Shown here: in pieces, positions 1 to 8,096 of the stretch | Numbering within the stretch: the stretch's first letter is position 1 | Layout of the letters: every line of letters starts with the position of its first letter | Source: CAYPTB01 sp964413535 | Lineage (GTDB): Bacteria > Planctomycetota > UBA1135 > GCA-002686595 | Length of the DNA: 64,000 nucleotides | Reading direction: 5' to 3' | NCBI GenBank assembly: GCA_964413535.1 | Contig: CAYPTB010000010.1 | Span: forward strand, 62,001 to 126,000 | Notes under the pieces: generated by a model | The model's database searches: none | Told to the model about the DNA's origin: nothing | What the model saw: only the letters and a program-made list of their open reading frames with translations | Made by a program: the position numbers and the translations under genes

Positions 1-789
1 CCGTGGACCCCGATACCCCCTGGGGCAAGTACCTTCCAACGTGTGAGCGTCGAGCTCCACGTCGAGGAGGTGCTGCGCGGCCTCGACTCGCCGGCTTCGA
101 TCACGACGACCCACCCACTCAGCAGTTGTCCCGCGCCTCCCAAGTATCCTGAAGGCGAGCGTGTGCTCGCGTTCCTCGTGCTCGACGACGAGCGGAATGG
201 GCACACATTCGGTTGGTCGTACGGGACGAAGCTGCTCGACCCCGAAGCTCTCGACGTCTATGGGGCCCGGATCCGCGAGCTCGTCGCGCTCATCGATGCC
301 AACCCGAAGCAGTGGAGGGCTTCGCCGAAGTTCCTCGACTGGCTCGTGCGCTGCGCCGAAGAGCCGGCGACTCGCTGGGAAGGGGCCTATCCGATCGACC
401 CGACGGGCGACCGCCGCTACGGCAATCGCCTCCACGAACGGCCTCCGTCCTTCGGGCACCTGCTCGAAGCAAAGCAGAGGGCGCGTCTCGCGAAGGCGCT
501 CGTGGTCGCGCCGTCGATCGAGACCGGCGAGATGTTGCTGTTGCACTTCTTGGTCGAGGATCCGAATCCGGCGCTCGACGAATTCGCGCTCGCGAGACTG
601 CCTGGTCTCTTGGAGAAGGACCTCTACGACGCCCGACGTCTCATGCTCCTCCTCGCGCAGCGCTCCGGCGACGAGGATGCCTGGCGGATGGCGCGCGAGT
701 TCGAGAAACGCAAGAGGGTCGACCCTGCGAGTCCCGAGACCGCGGGCTTCGTGGGCGCCTTCGTCGAGCACGTGCGCGGGCGGCGATAG
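1..789 (+). CDS. Conserved protein of unknown function, 5' end outside window (tandem paralog 1)
   Basis: The frame is open from base 1 and ends at the TGA at 787-789, giving 262 visible residues. The start lies to the left, and the GTG at 43 is probably internal. I infer this because the neighbour at 865-1791 is a clear paralog and has about 60 more residues before the aligned segment. Shared landmarks are a VE-L-VEEVL stretch, GERVLAFL, DGTKLL/YGTKLL-(L/E)P, and WLVRCAEE/D followed by P-x-RWEGA. The second half looks like short alpha-helical repeats. I do not recognise a named family. The GERVLAFL segment resembles the compact beta domain seen at the N-terminus of some exported proteins, but that is only an impression. 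Function unknown. Confidence 0.6.
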   Translation, partial: PWTPIPPGASTFQRVSVELHVEEVLRGLDSPASITTTHPLSSCPAPPKYPEGERVLAFLVLDDERNGHTFGWSYGTKLLDPEALDVYGARIRELVALIDANPKQWRASPKFLDWLVRCAEEPATRWEGAYPIDPTGDRRYGNRLHERPPSFGHLLEAKQRARLAKALVVAPSIETGEMLLLHFLVEDPNPALDEFALARLPGLLEKDLYDARRLMLLLAQRSGDEDAWRMAREFEKRKRVDPASPETAGFVGAFVEHVRGRR

Positions 790-864
790 CGGGACGGCGG
801 GGTCGAGGAACTCGGAACGCGTGCCGGGCCTATGCTGGTCGTCGCCAACCACCGCGATTCGTGC

Positions 865-1791
865 ATGATCGACGCGCTGCTACTCACCCTGTCGACGCTC
901 GCCCCGGGGCGCACCATGCCGAGCCCCGCCGTACCGCTGCACGAGCTCGTCGCGCAGAGCGGGTTGGTCGCCGTCGTGCGGCCGGGGGTGGGAGCGCACA
1001 TGGCGGACGCGGATGACTTCTCGGGTGCGCCCGACACGCGCGTCGAGCTCGCCGTCGAAGAGGTGCTCCTCGGCAAGAGCGTCGCCTCAGTGACGGCCGC
1101 GTACTGGGCCGACTTGGTCTGTCCCTCGCCGCCCGAGTTCCCCGCCGGCGAGCGCGTGCTCGCGTTCCTCGCGCACCACGAGGAGTGGGGCTGGTACCCG
1201 ATCGCGCTGTCGGACGGGACGAAGCTCCTCGAGCCGGCGACGCTCGACGTCTATCGCGCGCGGATCCGGGAGCTCGCCGCGCTGATGGAGGCGCGGCCGA
1301 AGCGCTGGCACGCGACGCCGGAGTTCGTCGAGTGGCTCGTGCGTTGCGCGGAAGATCCCGGGAGCCGCTGGGAGGGAGCCCGGGCGCTCGATCCGGAGAG
1401 GTACTTCTTCGGTGACGAGCCCGAGTGGGCGCGGAGCTTCGGAGAGAGGCTCGACGCAGAGCAGAGGTCGCGCCTCGCGGCCGTGCTCTTCGCGGCTCCG
1501 GATTTCGGGCGCGGCGAGGCGAGCCTCTTGCGCGCGCTCGTCGCCGAACCCGGTCACGCGTTCAGAGACCAGGCCCTCGCGGAGCTGCCGTCGTTGCCGC
1601 TCGAGCGCCGCTACTTCGCGAGCCAGTTGATACAGGAGCTCGCCAGGCGCTCCCGCGACGTCGAGTCGAAGCGCACGGCGAAGGAGCTCGTGGTGCTCTC
1701 GAGGAATGAACCCCCGGATCCCCAGGTCATGCGCGTGATCGCGGACTTCGTTCGGCGCGCACGCGCGCTGGAACCGATCGAATACCCATGA
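865..1791 (+). CDS. Conserved protein of unknown function (tandem paralog 2)
   Basis: A protein of 308 residues counted from the ATG at 865. An in-frame ATG at 832 adds eleven residues, but it falls inside a promoter-like TATGCT (831-836), so I prefer 865. The N-terminus (MIDALLLTLSTLAPG) could be a short signal or anchor segment. A small domain follows (GLVAVVRPG, VELAVEEVL, GERVLAFLA), then an alpha-helical second half with the WLVRCAEDPGSRWEGA motif. It aligns along its length with the protein ending at 789, so the two arose by tandem duplication. No catalytic motif is visible and I cannot assign a function. Confidence 0.65.
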   Translation: MIDALLLTLSTLAPGRTMPSPAVPLHELVAQSGLVAVVRPGVGAHMADADDFSGAPDTRVELAVEEVLLGKSVASVTAAYWADLVCPSPPEFPAGERVLAFLAHHEEWGWYPIALSDGTKLLEPATLDVYRARIRELAALMEARPKRWHATPEFVEWLVRCAEDPGSRWEGARALDPERYFFGDEPEWARSFGERLDAEQRSRLAAVLFAAPDFGRGEASLLRALVAEPGHAFRDQALAELPSLPLERRYFASQLIQELARRSRDVESKRTAKELVVLSRNEPPDPQVMRVIADFVRRARALEPIEYP

Positions 1792-1922
1792 AGCTCACCG
1801 TCACCTTGGAGAGCGCCGAAACGCGGGCCTCGATCGGGAGCTTGCGGACGTATCTCAGCGGGTCCCGGCCTCGGTGGAGCACAACGCAGCACCCACGAGG
1901 AGCGCGACGAGGACCCCCGCGT

Positions 1923-1957
1923 GTGGACGAATATCAACCACTGGGTGGACGAATTTC
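1923..1957. repeat. Two 13-bp direct repeats 22 bp apart, possible operator
   Basis: GTGGACGAATATC (1923-1935) and GTGGACGAATTTC (1945-1957) differ at one base and are offset by 22 bp, about two helical turns. They lie in the 271-bp gene-free stretch 1792-2062, about 105 bp before the ECF sigma gene. Same-face spacing suggests a dimeric regulator site or tandem -35 elements; this is inference. Nothing else in 1792-2062 looks coding. Confidence 0.4.
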
Positions 1958-2036
1958 GGCCAGAGACCGCATGGGCAGGCAAGGAGCACCGCTTTCTCTG
2001 TCTGGGACCGGGCCGTCGAGGCGATGGCATGATGGC

Positions 2037-2057
2037 GGGTCGAGCCGGGCTCGACCC
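2037..2057 (+). promoter_or_regulatory. Perfect 9-bp hairpin five bases before the sigma-factor start codon
   Basis: GGGTCGAGC (2037-2045), loop CGG, GCTCGACCC (2049-2057). The stem ends five bases before the ATG at 2063 and occupies the place where a Shine-Dalgarno sequence would sit; none is visible. It could restrain translation of the sigma factor or serve as a palindromic operator. There is no U-tract, so it is not an intrinsic terminator. Confidence 0.5.
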
Positions 2058-2062
2058 TCTGC

Positions 2063-2629
2063 ATGACCGAGCGCGCGGATGCCACGGAGCTCTTGAAAGG
2101 TCTCGTTCGCGGGGAGGAGCGGGCGCAGGAGGATTTTCTGCCGCTTCTCTACAGGGAGCTGCGGCGGCTCGCGGCGGGGTTCCTGCGGGACGAGCGGCGC
2201 GACCACACGCTGCAGCCGACGGCGCTCGTGCACGAGGCGTGGGTGCGGCTCGTGGACCAGGACGGGGCGAGCGTCGAGGACCGGCGGCACTTCATGCGGC
2301 TCGCCGCGGGGATGATGCGGCGCGTGCTCGTCGATCACGCGCGGGCGCGCGCGGCAGCGAAGCGCGGCGGGGGCGCGCGGCCGATCGAGCTCGATCCGGA
2401 GCTCACGCTCGCACGCGAGCCCGACGCGCAGGTCGCGGAGGTCGACCTGGCGCTCGAGCGGCTCGCGCTCGTGAGCCCGCGGCAGGCGCGCATCGTCGAG
2501 CTGCGCTGGTTCGCGGGGTTGTCGGTGAGCGAGGCGGCGGCGGTCGAGGGCGTGTCGGAGCGCACGGTCGAGGGCGAATGGCGCGTGGCGCGCGCGTGGC
2601 TCGCGGCGGAGCTCGGAGGCGGCGCGTGA
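2063..2629 (+). CDS. ECF-family RNA polymerase sigma factor (STK-linked type)
   Basis: A protein of 188 residues. Region 2 is seen in FLPLLYRELRRLAAGFLRDE and in the TLQPTALVHEAWVRL segment typical of the planctomycete/acidobacterial ECF family (TIGR02999 type). Region 4 is a helix-turn-helix, LSVSEAAAVEGVSERTVEGE, before the C-terminus. Its last bases overlap the next gene as GTGA, which encodes a membrane Ser/Thr kinase. In other bacteria, ECF factors encoded beside such kinases (for example EcfP with PknT in Vibrio) are switched on by phosphorylation rather than by an anti-sigma factor. Similar control is likely here but not shown. The start sits directly behind a strong hairpin. The target regulon cannot be read from this window. 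Confidence 0.9.
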   Translation: MTERADATELLKGLVRGEERAQEDFLPLLYRELRRLAAGFLRDERRDHTLQPTALVHEAWVRLVDQDGASVEDRRHFMRLAAGMMRRVLVDHARARAAAKRGGGARPIELDPELTLAREPDAQVAEVDLALERLALVSPRQARIVELRWFAGLSVSEAAAVEGVSERTVEGEWRVARAWLAAELGGGA

Positions 2630-5466
2630 GCGGCGCGCGGCACGCGCGGGCGTCGGAGATCTTCCTCGCGGCGTGCGAGCTCGACGGCGCGGTGCGCGCG
2701 GCGCTGCTCGAGGAAGCGTGCGGCGGGGACGGGGCGCTGCGCGCGGAGGTCGAGCGGCTGCTCGCGCACGACGCGGCGGGCGAGCGTGCCTTCGCGACGC
2801 CGGTCGCGAGCGTCGGGGACGCCGTCGGGAAGGCCTTCGCCGACGCGCAGGGTGCGCTCGGGAGCGCGGCGAGCGGCTCGACGCGCGCGACGGCCGATCC
2901 CGAGGTGACGCAGGCGAGGGCGGCGGGCGAGCGGCTCTTCGGCGCCGTGCCGGAGCGCATCGGGCGCTACGAAATCCTCGGGAAGCTCGGCGAGGGCGGG
3001 ATGGGCGCGGTGTACGAGGCGCGCCAGGAGTCGCCGCGGCGGCTCGTGGCGGTGAAGGTGCTGCGCTCGGGCGCGACCGGGCAGGCCGACTTGAAGCGCT
3101 TCGCGCGCGAGGCCGAGTTGCTCGGGCGATTGCAGCACCCGGGCATCGCGCAGATCTTCGAGGCCGGCACGACCGACGCCGAGGGCGCGACGCGGCCCTT
3201 CATCGCGATGGAGCGCATCACCGGGGTCGCGCTCGACGACTGGGTGGCGCGCGAGCGGCCCGGCGTGGAGCGGCGCGTCGAGCTCGTGGTCGAGATCGCG
3301 CGCGCCGTCGATCACGCGCACGAGCGCGGCGTCGTGCACCGCGACCTGAAGCCGAAGAACGTGCTCGTGGACGAGACGGGGCGCGCGCGCGTGCTGGACT
3401 TCGGGATCGCGCGCGCGCTCGACGCCGACGTGACGCGCGCGAGCCTCACGGACCCGGGCGAGCTCGTGGGCACGCTCGCGTACCTGAGCCCGGAGCAGGC
3501 GGCGGGCGTGCGGGAGGTCGACGCGCGCAGCGACGTGCACGCGCTGGGCGTGATCGCGTTCGAGATCCTGACCGGCGCGATGCCCTACGACGTGCGCGGG
3601 CGCTTGCTGCACGAGGCGATCCTCGCCATCCGCGACGCGGAGCCGCAGGCCTTGTCGGCGGCGGATCCGGCGCTGCGCGGCGATCTCGAGACGGTGGTGG
3701 GCAAGGCGCTCGAGAAGGACCCGACGCGGCGCTACGAGTCGGCGCGGGCCTTCGCCGACGACCTCGAGCGCTGGCTCGCGGACGAACCGGTCGTCGCGCG
3801 GCCGGCGAGCGCGGTCTATCAACTGCGAAAGTTCGCGCGGCGCCACCGCGGGCTCGTCGCGGGCGCGGTGGGCGTGTTCCTGGCGCTCGCGTTGGGACTC
3901 GTGGCGACGTCGTGGCAGGCCGCGCGCGCGCGCGCGGAACGCGCGGACGCGTTGCGCCAGGCGCAGCGCGTCGAGCTGCTGCTCGACTTCCTGCTCGGCG
4001 ACATGCTCACGGCGGTCGATCCGTGGGAGGACGGGCGCGAGGTGCGCGTGGTGGAGCTCCTTGACCGCGCGGCGGCGAACCTCGAGGCGACGCTCGCGAC
4101 AGCGCCCGACCTCGAGGTGCTGATCCGCGGCGTGCTGGGCGAGGTGTACCGCAACCTCGGGCTGTTCGCGCAGGCCGAGCCGCACTTGCGCCGCGCGCAC
4201 GAGCTCGAGGCGCTCGTGCGCGGCGCGCGGGCGCCCGAGACCTTCGCCGCCGCCACGCGGCTCGCCGGCCTGTTCGTCGATCTCGGCCGCTTCGACGACG
4301 CGCGCGAGCTCCTCGCGGGCACGCGTGCCGAGGCGGAGGCGGCGTGGGGAGCGGAGCACGAGGTCGTCCTCGGCGCGTCGCTGGCGGACGCGCGCCTGCG
4401 CCACGAGCTCGGGGACCATTCGGGCGCGGAGCGGCTCTACCGGCTCGTGCGCGACGCGCGCGCGCGTCAGCTCGGCTCCGAGCACGCCGACACGCTCGCC
4501 TGCGACATGGGGCTCGGCGCAGTGCTCTCCGCGACCGGGAGGCTCGCGGAAGCGCGCACGCTGCTCGAGGGCGTGCTCGCGGCGCGCCTGCGGACGCTCG
4601 GCCCCGAGCACCCGCGCACGGTGGCGGCCGAGCAGGCGGTCGCGGGCGTGCTGCGTCGCGAGGGAGACCTCGCGGGGGCGGCGCAGCGCTTCGCGGCGAC
4701 GGTCGCGACGAGCCGGGCGACGCTGGGCGACGAGCACGCGGACACGCTGCACGGACTGAACGAGCTCGCGAGCGTGCTGCACGACCTCGAGGGTCCGGAG
4801 GCGGCCGAGCCGCTCCTGGCGGAGATCGTCGCGAACGGGCGGCGCGTGCTCGGCCGCGACCATCCGAGCCTCGCCGAGTACACGAACAACTGGGCGAGCG
4901 CGCTGGAGGAGCTCGGCGAGCTCGACCGCGCGGAAGAGCTCTACCTCGAGTCGCTCGAGCTCAGGCGCGAAGCGTACGGCGATCCGAGCGCGCGCGTCGC
5001 GACCGCGCTCAACAACCTGGCCGTGCTCGCCAGTCGGCGCGGTCGCTACGCCGAAGCGGAGCGGTTCGCGAACGAGGCGCTCGCGATGCGGACCACGCTG
5101 CCCGACGTGCCCGCGCGCCTCGTGGCCGAAGGGCACGCGAACTACGGCACGGCGCTCCACAACCTCGGGCGGTTCGAGGAAGCGCTCGTGCAGTACGAGA
5201 CCGCGTTCGTCGCAATGGGGGAGCTCGAGGCGCCGGAGGCGGGAGTGCTCGCGGTCGTGCAGCATCAGTTGGGCTGGACGCTCTTCCGGCTCGGCCTGCG
5301 GGAGGAGGCCGAGCCGCACCTGCTCGCGGCGTTCGAGGCGTTCACGCTCCTGGACCACCCGCAGCGCGACGCGTCGCGGATCGGGCTCCTGCGCTTCTAC
5401 ACCGACTGGGGCCGGCCTGAGCGCGCGGCCGAGTACGCCGAGGCGGCCGCGCCGAGCGCTCGCTGA
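2626..5466 (+). CDS. Membrane Ser/Thr protein kinase with C-terminal TPR repeats
   Basis: A protein of 946 residues starting at the GTG that overlaps the sigma-factor stop (GTGA). The frame stays open further upstream only by chance. Residues 1-100 form an N-terminal helical segment common in such kinases. The kinase domain runs from about 112 to 390. It has a glycine loop GEGGMGAVY (122-130), Lys144 in VAVK, HRDLKPKN with Asp240, Asp258 in DFG, and the activation-segment end GTLAYLSPEQ. All catalytic residues are present, so it should be active. A single membrane helix follows near 410-431, then TPR-like repeats to the end that would lie outside the cytoplasm. The likely role is to sense a signal through the TPR region and phosphorylate the coupled ECF factor; that is inference from gene order. 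Confidence 0.92.
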   Translation: MSGARHARASEIFLAACELDGAVRAALLEEACGGDGALRAEVERLLAHDAAGERAFATPVASVGDAVGKAFADAQGALGSAASGSTRATADPEVTQARAAGERLFGAVPERIGRYEILGKLGEGGMGAVYEARQESPRRLVAVKVLRSGATGQADLKRFAREAELLGRLQHPGIAQIFEAGTTDAEGATRPFIAMERITGVALDDWVARERPGVERRVELVVEIARAVDHAHERGVVHRDLKPKNVLVDETGRARVLDFGIARALDADVTRASLTDPGELVGTLAYLSPEQAAGVREVDARSDVHALGVIAFEILTGAMPYDVRGRLLHEAILAIRDAEPQALSAADPALRGDLETVVGKALEKDPTRRYESARAFADDLERWLADEPVVARPASAVYQLRKFARRHRGLVAGAVGVFLALALGLVATSWQAARARAERADALRQAQRVELLLDFLLGDMLTAVDPWEDGREVRVVELLDRAAANLEATLATAPDLEVLIRGVLGEVYRNLGLFAQAEPHLRRAHELEALVRGARAPETFAAATRLAGLFVDLGRFDDARELLAGTRAEAEAAWGAEHEVVLGASLADARLRHELGDHSGAERLYRLVRDARARQLGSEHADTLACDMGLGAVLSATGRLAEARTLLEGVLAARLRTLGPEHPRTVAAEQAVAGVLRREGDLAGAAQRFAATVATSRATLGDEHADTLHGLNELASVLHDLEGPEAAEPLLAEIVANGRRVLGRDHPSLAEYTNNWASALEELGELDRAEELYLESLELRREAYGDPSARVATALNNLAVLASRRGRYAEAERFANEALAMRTTLPDVPARLVAEGHANYGTALHNLGRFEEALVQYETAFVAMGELEAPEAGVLAVVQHQLGWTLFRLGLREEAEPHLLAAFEAFTLLDHPQRDASRIGLLRFYTDWGRPERAAEYAEAAAPSAR

Positions 5467-5638
5467 GGTCGCGCTCCGGCGAATCGGGAAGCGCGTTCGG
5501 CGCCCGCGGCCAGCGCACACCGCAACCGTGGCATCGCGCGCACCGCGCCGGCGACTGGGCGCACCGCTCCCGCGCTTCGGACGCAGGGCTCGCGAGCGGA
5601 CCAGGTGGTGGAAGCCGAGCGGGGGGGCAGGGAGGCGC

Positions 5639-5745
5639 CGGAAACCGAGTCGACCGGGGTTTCCCCGAGATTCCTTGCGGCTGCGAGCGGCGGATCGCGC
5701 GCGGTGGGAGGCGGGGCGGGATCGCTCCGTTCGGAAACCCGAGTC
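5639..5745 (+). repeat. Repeated CGGAAACC(C)GAGTC motif upstream of the 5760 gene
   Basis: CGGAAACCGAGTC (5639-5651) and CGGAAACCCGAGTC (5732-5745) differ by one inserted C and lie 93 bp apart. The first copy also starts a 7-bp hairpin, GGAAACC (5640-5646) with GGTTTCC (5658-5664). They flank most of the gene-free stretch 5467-5759. A regulator site is possible; nothing else is visible there. Confidence 0.3.
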
Positions 5746-5759
5746 CGAGGAGGACCCCC

Positions 5760-7214
5760 ATGAAACTGCTCCTTTCTCACCGTTCCCTGTTCCTCGTCGC
5801 GCTCGCCGTCGGCTCGGCCGCCGCGCCGCTCGCCGCGCAGGAGCCGTCCGCCCCGAGCATCGCGCCCGGCCGCACGCTGCGCTTCCCGCGCGTAGACGGC
5901 GTCGTGGTCTCCGACGCGCCGCCTGCCGTGGTGGAGCGCACCTTCTTCCCGGCCTTCGGCATCGGTCCGTCGGTCGCGCTCACGAACGACGACGCCGTGT
6001 TCGACACGGGTGAGAAGCTGCGCGCGGCGGCCGCGGCCTTCCAGAGCCTCGGGCGCGCGAAGGTCGTCGTGACGCGCCACACCGACTTCGTGGTCGCGCC
6101 CGACATGGGTCGCAACGCGGTCGTGCCGGCGCGCGTGTCCGCGTCGACGGCGGCGCGCGGCTTCCTGGCCCTGATGGGGGCCGGCAAGGCGAAGGTGAAG
6201 GTCGAGCTCGAGGTGCTCGACGTCACGACGAGCGATCACGCGGTCCTGCACAGCGAGGAGGTCCTGATGGAGGAGATCACCGGGTCGTTCAAGCCGCAGG
6301 TCGGCGTCGACGTCGGCGCGCTCCTGCCGGTGCCCGACGGTCAAGCGGCCGTCTCGCTCGAGTTCCAGACGGAGGGCGAGAAGAAGCTCGTGGACGAGAC
6401 CTCCGACGTCGCGCTCGAGCTCCTGCTCCAGCGCGGGCACACCTACCGCGTGCAGTTGAAGCTCACGGCGCTCGCGCGCACCGGCGTGATGGGCGGCCTG
6501 GCGCACGTCGGCTTCTGGTTCGGGAACGGGAGCGAGTACGACCTGTTCGGCCTCGATCCCACGCCGAACCTGATGGATCCCAAGTACTGGCGCGAGACGC
6601 TGCGCTCGATCGAGCCGCTGCTGTCGCTCGACCTGATCGATCAGAGCGCGATGAAGGGCTTCCTGCAGAACACGACGAGCTCGTTCCTGGGGGAGTTCGG
6701 CCCGCCTCCGACGGTGTTCGCCAACCTGCTCGGCAAGGACGAGATCACGGTGCGCTCGACCGTCATGGGAGGTCAGGAGACGATCGGCTCCATGTTCGCG
6801 AAGATCAACTTCCCCGGGAAGCTCAGCGCCCAGTCGATCCTCGACTGGATCCCGAAGCCGAGCCTGCCCGGCGACGAGGAGCTGTTCGGCCTCGGCGCGT
6901 GGATGACGGACCTCTCGGTCGCTATCGGAAACGACGCGACGCAGGCCCTCGACCGCGAGATCGAGGCGCGCCTCGAGAGCGGCCTCCCGACGCTCGGCAT
7001 GTTCCTGCCCGCGGCGCACGGCGGCCAGCTCGAGGACGCCATCGACCTCGTCGACGCGCTGATCGAGCGCGCCGCGCAGGCGGGCCTGCCCGGAACGACC
7101 GGCGCCCGCGCCTACCACGACGCCGCGCTCGCGGCCTACGCGCAAGGGAGCTACCGGAGCGCTTTCGATCGGCTCTCCCAGGCATACCGCGTCCTGCTCG
7201 GGAAGAAGGGCTAG
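5760..7214 (+). CDS. Exported protein of unknown function
   Basis: A protein of 484 residues. The ATG at 5760 is preceded by a strong GAGGAGGA ribosome site ending eight bases upstream. Residues 1-26 form a signal peptide (LFLVALAVGSAAAPLAAQ, cleavage likely after LAAQ). The mature part begins with beta-rich sequence (RVDGVVVSDAPPAVVERTFF) and ends in a helical region with an Ala-Tyr-Gly/Ser pattern like one TPR (YAQGSYRSAFDRLSQAYRVL). No metal-binding or catalytic motif stands out and I do not recognise the family. It stands alone, 293 bp after the kinase. A periplasmic or surface role is likely from the signal peptide only. Confidence 0.7.
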   Translation: MKLLLSHRSLFLVALAVGSAAAPLAAQEPSAPSIAPGRTLRFPRVDGVVVSDAPPAVVERTFFPAFGIGPSVALTNDDAVFDTGEKLRAAAAAFQSLGRAKVVVTRHTDFVVAPDMGRNAVVPARVSASTAARGFLALMGAGKAKVKVELEVLDVTTSDHAVLHSEEVLMEEITGSFKPQVGVDVGALLPVPDGQAAVSLEFQTEGEKKLVDETSDVALELLLQRGHTYRVQLKLTALARTGVMGGLAHVGFWFGNGSEYDLFGLDPTPNLMDPKYWRETLRSIEPLLSLDLIDQSAMKGFLQNTTSSFLGEFGPPPTVFANLLGKDEITVRSTVMGGQETIGSMFAKINFPGKLSAQSILDWIPKPSLPGDEELFGLGAWMTDLSVAIGNDATQALDREIEARLESGLPTLGMFLPAAHGGQLEDAIDLVDALIERAAQAGLPGTTGARAYHDAALAAYAQGSYRSAFDRLSQAYRVLLGKKG

Positions 7215-7347
7215 AGCTGGTGCACGTCGAACGCCGAAGAGGGGCCGCGCGTCGGCCGACCGAGCACGTGGCTCGTTCGGTCGACGCGCGGTCTCCGGCA
7301 CTCGACGGGCGTCGCTCCTCGCCCCCCTGCGTGTCGGCGGCGCTCGG

Positions 7348-7363
7348 CGCTGGCTAGGATGCG
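7348..7363 (+). promoter_or_regulatory. Probable promoter containing TAGGAT, 16 bp identical to a second site
   Basis: CGCTGGCTAGGATGCG occurs here and again at 28831-28846. TAGGAT (7355-7360) fits the CTANNNT -10 pattern seen elsewhere in this window. It lies 25 bases before the ATG at 7386, leaving room for the GGGGCGAG ribosome site. Confidence 0.45.
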
Positions 7364-7385
7364 TGCGAAGGGGCGAGAGCGAACC

Positions 7386-8096
7386 ATGAGCAACCAAGGA
7401 CTCCAGTTCGAGACCGCCGAAAGCATCGAGACCCCGGCGATGCAAGCGACGCAGGCTCCGCAGTCGACGCCCGCGACGTGCAGCTCCTGCCAGCAGCCGA
7501 TCGGCGCGAGCTACTTCACGGTCACCGGCCAAGTGGCGTGCGAGCGCTGCAAGAGCGCGGTGGAGGCCGTGCTGCAGACGTCTGCGGGCGTCGGCGGCTT
7601 CGCGCGCGCTCTCGTGCTGGGCTCGCTCGCCGGCATCGCAGGCGCCGCGGTCTGGTACGGGATCCGCGCGGTGACCGGCTACGAGCTCGGGTTGATCGCC
7701 ATCGGCGTTGGCTACTTCGTCGGCTACGGTGTGCGGAAGGGATCGGGCGGACGCGGCGGGCTCGCCTTCCAGGTGTTGGCCGTCGTGCTGACCTACGTCT
7801 GGATCGCGGCGAACTACGTCCCGGACATCGCCGCCGCTTTCGGAGAGGCCGACGCAGCGCAGGAAGCGGGTGCGGGCGACGTCGAGGGCGGCGAATACCC
7901 GGCGCCGGTGTTCGCGTTCGCCGTCGTTTCCACGGCGCTCGCGCTGCCGTTCCTGACGGGCCTCGAGAACGCGCTCGGGATCCTGATCATCGGCTTCGCG
8001 CTGTTCGAGGCCTGGAAGATCAACCGGCGCGTCGAGATCGCCGTGGCTGGCCCGTTCGCGCTCGCGGGTGACGCGAGACCGGCGTCGCTTGCCTGA
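7386..8096 (+). CDS. Zinc-ribbon integral membrane protein
   Basis: A protein of 236 residues from the ATG at 7386. That start has an AAGGGGCGAGAG ribosome site, while an in-frame ATG at 7359 overlaps the probable -10 box. Cys32, Cys35, Cys52 and Cys55 (CSSC and CERC) form a small zinc ribbon. Three or four membrane helices follow (about 67-90, 95-115, 125-145, 165-200), with a GYFVGYGVRKGSGGRGGLAF segment between two of them. It overlaps the next gene, an M50 protease that also begins with a zinc ribbon, by 29 bases. The pair is probably co-translated and may act together in the membrane. No enzymatic motif is visible. Confidence 0.75.
   Translation: MSNQGLQFETAESIETPAMQATQAPQSTPATCSSCQQPIGASYFTVTGQVACERCKSAVEAVLQTSAGVGGFARALVLGSLAGIAGAAVWYGIRAVTGYELGLIAIGVGYFVGYGVRKGSGGRGGLAFQVLAVVLTYVWIAANYVPDIAAAFGEADAAQEAGAGDVEGGEYPAPVFAFAVVSTALALPFLTGLENALGILIIGFALFEAWKINRRVEIAVAGPFALAGDARPASLA

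Noticed and set aside
1788..2066. 92-codon frame between the paralogs and the sigma factor
   Set aside because: Low-complexity Arg-rich sequence with no ribosome site; it runs through the repeats and hairpin.
1921..2625. Upstream extension of the kinase frame over the sigma factor
   Set aside because: The extension is Arg/Gly-rich nonsense in the wrong frame of the sigma gene; the GTG at 2626 gives the normal kinase N-terminus.
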